Of a stretch of DNA of 64,000 nucleotides, positions 57,259 through 64,000 are shown one piece after another. Under the pieces are notes generated by a model that saw nothing but the letters and a program-made list of their open reading frames with translations, did no database searches and was not told where the DNA came from. Every line of letters begins with the position of its first letter. The stretch's first letter is position 1. The stretch is from Macrocystis pyrifera. Its lineage: Eukaryota > Sar > Phaeophyceae > Laminariales > Laminariaceae. Where the stretch lies: NCBI GenBank assembly GCA_031763025.1, contig JASSKH010000031.1, forward strand, positions 5,857,458 through 5,921,457. Direction: 5' to 3'. Made by a program: the position numbers and the translations under genes.

Positions 57259-57952
57259 AGCGTGCGGGGGTTCCTGATACTGCTATGGGCCACGTGTGCA
57301 CCCATGGGCAACAACTGGTCATTGCGCAATCGTGGGAAGCAACGCTCCGTGGTTCTTTAGGGAGACAAGGTAAACACGCTGTTATCGGGGTTCCTTTTTT
57401 CGATTTGGAGCAGTCTGTCCTCAGTAAGATGCTTCCAAACCTACATGTCCCGCTTTATTGACATATCTACGGACGTTAACCCTTTCGCTACCGCACTATA
57501 CGTGAAACATGCATCTGAGTCCAATTCCTGGTTGCTTTGTCTCATAAACGGGGGTCCGGTCCTCATGGGGTTAATGTGCCAGCATCGCCTAGCCGCAGGC
57601 GAGCGGCAGCGGTAGCAACAGCAGCAGCAGCAGCAGCAGAATCAGCAGCAGGTGTAGCAATAGCAGCAGCAGCAGCAGCATTGGCGGAAGCGGCATGAAC
57701 AAGCACCAAAACCGGACGCCTGAATGCAAAATAATCCACCAAAATCCCTTTCCTAGCGTGACTGCGCCACGTCGTCGGCGTCATCGTCGCCGATTGTCGT
57801 TGTCGCTTCTGAAACGTTGCAACGGTAGCCTAGTTGCTTCCCCTCCCACACCGTAAGGGGGTGGGGAGAGGGGGGGGGGGGAGGGGTGGTGCCCCGGGGC
57901 TCAATCATCAATCGCAACCTCACAAAAACTCACATATCAAACAGATGACGCT

Positions 57953-58128
57953 CTACGACCATCTAGAGCCTGACCTGTCGCTGCGAGGTGATGTGCAGGA
58001 TCCTTATGGTATACATCAGACCCAGGAGGCACGTGCTGTGTCGTGCAGATTAGGCGGCTGGAACCCCGGTAGCACGAGCTATAACAGTACGTAGATTACA
58101 CAGATAAGGAACACATCTGCCGTGAAAG
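57953..58128 (+). repeat. C repeat, full copy
   Basis: CTACGACCATCTAGAGCCTG, GATGTGCAGGATCC, CATCAGACCCAGGAGGC, AGCACGAGCTATAACAG, CACATCTGCCGTGAAAG. Confidence 0.65.
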
Positions 58129-58131
58129 TCC

Positions 58132-58240
58132 TATTACGGGGGACCATAGTAAATAGACCAACTATTGTTAGTAAAGATAGGTCAATGCATAGGTTTTTGT
58201 GTGTACCGTAGGTCCTATTTACTGTGGTCCCCCCGTAATA
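58132..58240. mobile_element. Family A MITE, copy 19
   Basis: Lies immediately after a C repeat, as copy 9 does. Confidence 0.83.
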
Positions 58241-58961
58241 GTAGATCATCGAGCGGAGATCGACCGTCTGTCCGAGGTCTTAAGACGTGTCCGACCGGGA
58301 CACGTGTGCCGGGAAACTCGTCGCTGGCGTGTCTTTTTCATGGAGCATCGCGAACGACAGGCCTTGAGAACTACAACGGTTCTTCAAAATAAAAGAAGGT
58401 TCCCGTGTTCTGTTGTACACACTTTCACCCTCAAAAAGTGTCCGGGACCCCCTCCCCCCCTTCACAGTGCGGGCTTGAAAAAAAATCAGTATGAAGATGT
58501 TGAACAACGGAGCACACCATTCGGCGTACCGAATTGAGAGGTCGTCGACATCTTGTGGGATTTGCTACATCGGTTCAGGATCTCCAATAAAGTTTTCTTT
58601 TATGACGCACACGTTCTGCACTGGCGGGAAGGGGGGGCGGGAATCTCGGCCACATGTTTAGGCCTTTGCAGCTTCTTCGCGACCCAAAGGCAGCCTGCAG
58701 GGACCGTGCGCGCCACGTAACGGAGGGAAAAACGGCATGACGTATAGCAGGAGCCGGGATACGATAGCGTGCGCCAAGGGTAGAGGTAGCACCCGCTTTG
58801 TCTGAAGCTTCTTACTCGAGGATTGTGGAGCTCTACACTTTTAGTAAGTGCTAAAAAAATACTTCATATTTACTTAACAGCGAATGAACGCTTTTACTCA
58901 AACCTCGGCCTGTCCTCAGTTTGAGGAACCCCCCCCTCCCGTCAGTCAGCGTCGTCTCTAA

Positions 58962-59012
58962 AAGGGACGCGTGGTCAACGGTCAAATAACTAAGGCAAGC
59001 TACAAAGGAGTA
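58962..59012 (-). repeat. B' module, copy 7, reverse
   Basis: GGGACGCGTGGTCAACGGTC to AAAGGAGTACGA, then a C run to 59040. Confidence 0.75.
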
Positions 59013-59821
59013 CGACCCCCCCCCCCCCCCCCCCCCCCCCGCTCTCCCCATCAGCCGGCAATGTTTTTGTCCGAATAAGGCACTACCCTCTATCGTAGCA
59101 CGCCTCCGGTAGGGTTTGCACTTTTATGCGCAAACGTTTGGTCACTGGGATGGAGCTCAACATCTGAGGGGCTACCCAAATTGTTGTATCTTCGGAGACC
59201 CGATGGGAATTTTTCAAGTTTTTCAACCGGTAGATACGTACCAGGCATACTTCAGTATAGCCCGTGCGACTACGTATCTGGGATTACTTTAGATCTAGAA
59301 GTTTTGTCGGTGGAATCGGTTGTTTCGGCCTCTCACAAGCGAGGAGCCTCAGCAAAGTCCTCGGGAAAATTATCAGAAAAAATCGGTGTTAACCCTACAT
59401 ATAGTGTCATGCAGTCGCAGACCGAAAAACAGAAGACGCCTCTGCTGTAGGGTACTGTATATCACGCCAAGATAAAACACCCCCTTCGGGGCGATTTATT
59501 CGTCGCCGTTTTTTTTGTCTGGACAAAAACGGGGGGAGAGTGCGCAAAACGTCTCGGCGAGAGCTTTCCAAACACCATCATTTTCGTCGTTATGTTTCCC
59601 CCCCCCCCCCCAATATTGTTTGCGAGAAGATAGCTTATGAAGTCCACCCTAGAGGGTGTGCTGCTGTCTTTTGTGTTATACGGTAGGGTGGACGGACTAT
59701 CTGCATTTTTTGCCGGCAAAGACAATCGTGACGAAACCACCAGAGGGGCTCGACCGACCCCTCTACCCGCAATGGAACTATATCTGCGCGATTATGTAAT
59801 GGAAAACGTTGCGCACGTCTG

Positions 59822-60012
59822 ACAGATAGACCATCTACAGATATATCATCTAGATCGTAAGCTGCCGTTCTGAGGCGCTGCTGCGAAAGTACAGCTCCAA
59901 CCCAGCAAAAACGTGTCATCAAACATGCTGATTATTATGTGGTTTCCACCCGGCAGCATGAGCTATGGTCGTGCAGATCAGAAATCTATGCACCCTCCCT
60001 GATTTGTCTAGA
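59822..60012 (+). repeat. C repeat, full copy
   Basis: CCATCTACAGATATATCATC, CTGCCGTTCTGAGGCGCTGC, CTCCAACCCAGC, CCACCCGGCAGCATGAGCTA. Confidence 0.63.
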
Positions 60013-60120
60013 TCATGCGTTGGGGATATGATATATCATATCTGAACCCTCGGTCTCCTTATGTTTCCATCCCCGTCCCGCCCCGAAACACCCCTCCCCT
60101 ATTCGCTCGAAAAAACTCAC

Positions 60121-60699
60121 GCTGGCTCCGGCACGAAGAAGATAGCCGGCGAGCTCTGCGCTTCCTCTACGGCAAGCAAAGTGGAGGGGGGTCATCCCCG
60201 CTTCCCCCCCCCCCCTGCCGCCTTCCACCCGCCTCGACTTCGTCCGCCCCCACCCCCCCCGCCCCCGTCAACCCCCCAGCTTTCGCCCCCGCGATCACTC
60301 CTGGATGCGCTCCACCCAATCCGCCCCGACTGTTTCCGTCCGCTCCTCCTCCTGCTCCTCCTTCTCCCCCCCCTGCTCCAGCCGCGACTCCTCCCTGGCT
60401 GCCCGCTTCCCCTCTCTCGGCCTTTGGCGCGGCGGCCGCCGCCGCCAACGGCGCGATTGTTCGCGCCCCGGGGTCCGCGCCCGCGTTTACCAGCAGGCGC
60501 GCCACGTTTACTCTGCCGCCATCGCTAGCCGGCCCGTGCTGGTCGGCGTAAGGGTAGAAACCGGTAGCGCCAACGCCAGCGGTGGTGGTGTCGACGGAGA
60601 CAGCATCAGCAGCGGTAGCGGCAGCGGCAGCGGAGGTGGTGGCGGCAGCGGCGGCGGCAGTGGAGCTCCTGTTGGTGGCGTCGACGACCACCGCTCTGC

Positions 60700-60730
<31 letters not shown>

Positions 60731-60871
60731 CTGCGGCAGCGGGTGAAACGATTCATCGGGAGTTGTTGTTGCATCGCCGTCGCAGGCGTTGTGGAGGGGC
60801 GTGCGTCCGCGGGCGTCCGCCACGGAGGCCGCCGTACGACCCCCCGCAGCCAGAAGCCTCGCCGCGATGGC
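60121..60871 (-). CDS. Ankyrin-repeat exon, interrupted by low-complexity insertions and a frame change
   Basis: Likely acceptor CTTCAACCAG, donor GCCAGC|GTGAGT. Ankyrin-like pieces: AIAARLLAAGG, ADARGRTPLHNACDGD, VNVARLLVNAGADP and GMTPLHFACRRGSAELAGYL followed by LRAGAS. They are split by a Gln run, an Ala/Thr stretch and a Gly-rich stretch. The last repeat is in a different frame from the rest; the switch lies at the C run 60203-60215 (G on this strand). Ankyrin repeats bind proteins; no partner can be named. It may be the N-terminal part of the coiled-coil gene or a separate gene continuing past the window end. Confidence 0.65.
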
Positions 60872-60894
60872 CTGGTTGAAGACGAGACGAGGTT

Positions 60895-62160
60895 CGCGCG
60901 TGGACGCCGGTGGGGTGTTTCACAAGGAGGGGGTGGACGCGTGTCCGCGCATTGGGGTGGGCGGGGCGGGATGGGGCGGGGCGGGGCGGGTTTTAAAAGC
61001 TGAATGGTATTTCTTGTTTCGGTTGTGGGGCAACGACAGGTAGTGGAGGGGGGGGGGGGGGGGGGGATGTACTCATTATCACGCATGGCCGTAGTCGTAT
61101 GACGATAGACCCTCGCATCCCTAAAATGCCGGGACGGAGCACGTCGGGTTTTCACCGACCAGGCAGACATTGCTTGCACCAAGGGCGAAGCGCCGTGAGG
61201 TGTTGGGTGAGTCGCATGAAGGTTGCAGCTGCATTCTACGAAGAACCGTTTTTGAGGTGAATTTTCTTGCATATGGATGAGAGCGTCAATTAGGTGATGT
61301 GTTCTCTGGTGTGGCTACTTCCAGAGACAGCAACGGGTTGACTACGTAACTTCCTCGTGGATGCCTTACCGTATACACACTACGTGATACAGTCATCGGA
61401 GTTTAGGCTCTCCACGTACAAACTTGATCTAACTCAACCGCCGGCCGTGGTGACTGCCAAACAAAAGCAAACAAAACGGTACCCTGGATGTCTAGCTCAC
61501 GCAGTGAGAGGCGTGTTTTACAGCGTCGTCACCAACCGACGCTAACACAACCTATATAGCAGGTTTATAATATCGAGGTAGGGGGGGGGGGGCGCAAGAA
61601 GGAAAAAAAATGAACGCGTGTCCGCCAATAAGGGTGGGCGGAGCGGGGTGGCGTGGACTTGGGGCGGCTTTCAAAGCTGGACACCATGTTTTGCTTCGGT
61701 TGTGCATCAACGGCGGTTAAGGTGGAGACGCAAGGAGGAGATGGACGCGTTTCCTCGAATGAGGGAGGGCGGGACGGGTTAGGACGGGTTGGGGCGGGGC
61801 CGGGAGGAGCGGGGTTCAAAAGTTGGATGTCATTTGTTTCTTCGCTTGTGAAGCAACGACGGGTAAGGGGGCGGCGCGAGGAGCAGATGAACGCGTGTCC
61901 GCCAATAAGGGTGGGCGGAGCGGGACGGGGCGGGTCTAAACGAGGCGGAGCGGGTCGGGTGTGAATGTTGGATGCCTTTTTGTTGGGGTCATGCATGAAT
62001 CGAGGGGAGGGGTGCGGAGGGTCGCGCGCGGAGGGGATGGACGTGAGTCCACGAACGTGGGCGAGGCGAGGCGGAGCGGGGCGGAACGGGGCGGGTTTGA
62101 CTGTTGGATATCAATGTGTTTTTCGGTTGTCGAGAAACAAGGGGGAGGGTTAGGGCAGCG
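60895..62160 (+). repeat. GC-rich satellite, about 145-bp unit, split by a B element
   Basis: Units share ACGCGTGTCCGC, GGGTGGGCGGAGCGGG, a TTTTAAAAGCTG-like block and a CTTCGGTTGTG block. One unit lies at 60895-61045 and about four at 61600-62160; a B element occupies 61046-61589 between them. Confidence 0.75.
61046..61589 (+). repeat. B repeat, copy 8 (full length)
   Basis: Flanked by a G run of about 20 bases on the left and about 12 on the right. It splits the 145-bp satellite. Confidence 0.85.
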
Positions 62161-62933
62161 GTCGGGGTGATCGACACACGGCGAACACGCTGTATATTGA
62201 TAAAAAAAACTGTCTGCCCTTTTAGAGGTGCTGGAGCTTGTGATTTCAGCACGAAGGGCGCTGTCTATCCCTGTCGAGAGACGTAAGGCGCTCGAGGCTA
62301 CCAGTACACGCCGCTAGATCGGATGTTAGACTTTCTCGACACGGCAAAATACTCGATCGGTCGCCACATGTATGGAACCGCCGACGAATATAGTTCCCCG
62401 TAGATCCCCCAGCACCGCACTACTTTATAGATGGACAGCGTGTCGGCGGTAGGCAGTCAGGCATACCGTCGGGCCGAACAGCGCCTGATACGGGCTCGAG
62501 GTACGAGTAGCTATCGGGCGCGGAGCAGGGCCAAGCGCGTTCGGAGACTGCAGCGTCTCTTATTGGAATCCAACAACATTTCGTAACTTCCAATACTACA
62601 ACTTGCGATGGCTTGCACCGAAACGAAAGGCCGCAGCTACAGCACGCGCGCTTGGTGCCCCCCCACCCGTGCTCGACTCGAAGCGAGATTTGTACTTTGG
62701 CATGTTTTTTAGAGTCACGGAGTACGCCACCCCCAGGTGTTACCTGCCTGCCACCTTTCCAAGAATGGCTGATAAACAAGAAAATATTGCGGGTGCTAGA
62801 AAGGTAGAAGCACCACTTTTAGGTCAAGGGCAATTTTTCGATTTATGGGGGAGGGGGCTCCTCGATCGAAAACAACTAGCGCTGGAATTCCATTTTGGGT
62901 GCTTCGCAACGATGCACAAGTCGGACACTTAGC

Positions 62934-63145
62934 TCACGATCTAGACCGCTTAGATCCTAGCCTGCCGCTGTGAAATGAAAAAAATGTTGTAACTCTGTAA
63001 AGATGAAGACCCAATCCAGCAAATCCGTCGTACTTGGGTCCCGCCGATATTTTTGCGACTCCCAGGGCGACGACCTGAGCTTACAGCAGTGTATCGTCTA
63101 GATCAGGAGTCTATCTGCGTTAATATAATGGCTACATAGATCATG
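62934..63145 (+). repeat. C repeat, full copy
   Basis: CACGATCTAGACCGCTTAG, CTGCCGCTGTGAAATG, CCCAATCCAGC, GACCTGAGCTTACAGC, GTCTATCTGCG. Confidence 0.6.
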
Positions 63146-63337
63146 AAGTGAGAATCGATTATCTGCAGACGATCTGCTCGAAGTGTTCGCGCATTGTTCG
63201 CTACGGAGCAGATACATGGGGCATGAAGTTGTGTCGCCGGGAAAGTACTCCCAAACCAGGTACGACCTGGTACACTTTTTTCTCCGAACGTCAGTTTTTT
63301 TTTTTGGGGGGGGGAAGGGTGAGGTACAGAGTTTCTC

Positions 63338-63450
63338 TATTACGGGGGACCATAGTAAATAGGACCAAATATTGTTAGTAAAAATAGCGAAATATATAGT
63401 TTTTTGTATGTACCGTAGGTCCTATTTACTACTGTATGGTCCCCGTAATA
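63338..63450. mobile_element. Family A MITE, copy 20
   Basis: The right arm has a 4-base insertion (TACTGTATGG). Confidence 0.82.
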
Positions 63451-63574
63451 GTTAGGAACATCAGAAAAACTACAGTACGTAAGTGGGCCCCTGTCCACCT
63501 TTACCGCAGCACATGGGTCACAAGTCGCGGGAAGGGATAAGGAATCGCCGCCACAATCACTCCCCTACCCCCCC

Positions 63575-63641
63575 GTGCTCCGTCTCGAAAGGGTTGCGTG
63601 GTCAATGGTCAAATGACCAAGGCAAGCAACAAATGAGTACG
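63575..63641 (-). repeat. B' module, copy 8, reverse
   Basis: CCGTCTCGAAAGGGTTGCGT to AACAAATGAGTACG, then a 32-base C run. Confidence 0.75.
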
Positions 63642-63674
<33 letters not shown>

Positions 63675-63887
63675 TCTCAATGGTCGAGTTGCTACTGCGA
63701 GCAACAAATGCCCCCCCTCCCCCGATGACCCGCTTCCCACTCTTCAGCGGGAAAAACCATGATTGCACCCCGGATAGGCCACAGTGTACGTACCTCTGCA
63801 TACCCTGGGTACCGTCCGCAGGGTTGTCAGTGTGTTTTGAGTTCTCGTGCCCGGTAAGCTTGTTGTTCAGCGGGGGGGGGTCGGGTG

Positions 63888-63932
63888 TTCTCGTGACATG
63901 CATGGCCGTAGTGGTATGGCCATAGAGGGAGA
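63888..63932 (+). repeat. B repeat, copy 10, short fragment
   Basis: ACATGCATGGCCGTAGTGGT and GGCCATAGAGG only. Confidence 0.55.
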
Positions 63933-63939
63933 TATTTGC

Positions 63940-63940
<1 letters not shown>

Positions 63941-63979
<39 letters not shown>
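63941..63979 (+). repeat. 39-base C run at the window end
   Basis: Uninterrupted C run between GATATTTGCA and GGTGTGCAAATA. These flanks are themselves inverted (TTTGCA/TGCAAA). Confidence 0.9.
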
Positions 63980-63983
<4 letters not shown>

Positions 63984-64000
63984 TGCAAATAGGGGTCGCC

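Larger units (their letters stand above)
55641..60120. other. Interval between the coiled-coil exons and the ankyrin exon
   Basis: Mostly repeats: two B copies, B' modules, two C copies, one MITE, a CAG-type array at 57620-57680. If the minus-strand gene is continuous, the missing linker exon must lie here; I could not identify it. Confidence 0.5.
60872..64000. other. Right end of the window, repeat-rich
   Basis: Satellite of about 145 bp, B element, C repeat, MITE, B' module, a B fragment and two C runs of 32 and 39 bases. No further ankyrin exon recognised. Confidence 0.6.

Noticed and set aside
58199-58537. Plus-strand frame with HRAEIDRLSEVLRRV
   Set aside because: Begins inside a MITE and has no ATG or convincing splice site; helical look may be chance.

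Overview
This is a eukaryotic nuclear window. Two multi-exon genes with GT-AG introns of roughly 0.6 to 6 kb sit among dense dispersed and tandem repeats, long homopolymers (poly-G/C as well as poly-A/T) and telomere-like TTAGGG arrays. GC-rich coding exons, many long introns, and Gly/Ala/Gln/Ser-rich coding stretches suggest a brown alga or related stramenopile. This is an inference from architecture; no marker gene fixes the taxon.

Plus strand, about 718-34556: one gene for an importin-alpha (karyopherin-alpha) family protein, rebuilt here from 16 exons. Fifteen of them join in matching phase and together give ten armadillo (ARM) repeats in the canonical order, with nearly all the Trp/Asn pairs used to bind nuclear localisation signals. 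It differs strongly from textbook importin-alpha. A Gly/Ala-rich segment of about 600 residues lies between a possible remnant importin-beta-binding (IBB) motif and ARM1. A poly-Gln loop splits the ARM10 region. The acidic tail expected to contact the export factor CAS is replaced by an eight-cysteine module, a Lys-rich stretch and a long Ala/Gly/Ser tail. The last exon changes frame near a 14-G run. Its introns hold the repeats, including a roughly 800-bp telomere-like array and decayed copies of exons 7, 9 and 10.

34557-41894 is intergenic: a dodecamer repeat just after the stop codon, dispersed repeats, and no convincing gene.

Minus strand, 55640 down to 41895: a coiled-coil protein gene. 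Six exons join in perfect phase, one containing a 63-bp in-frame minisatellite, and a low-complexity C-terminal exon follows. Further upstream on the same strand (60871-60121) is a large exon with ankyrin-like repeats. It may be the 5' part of the same gene or a separate gene; the join is not resolved.

Four dispersed repeat families recur: A, a palindromic MITE of about 109 bp (20 copies); B, an element of up to about 540 bp whose ends abut G (or C) runs; B', a 60-bp module also next to G/C runs; and C, a GATC-rich repeat of about 180 bp. Two copies of a CCCGAC-type foldback repeat (D) are also present.
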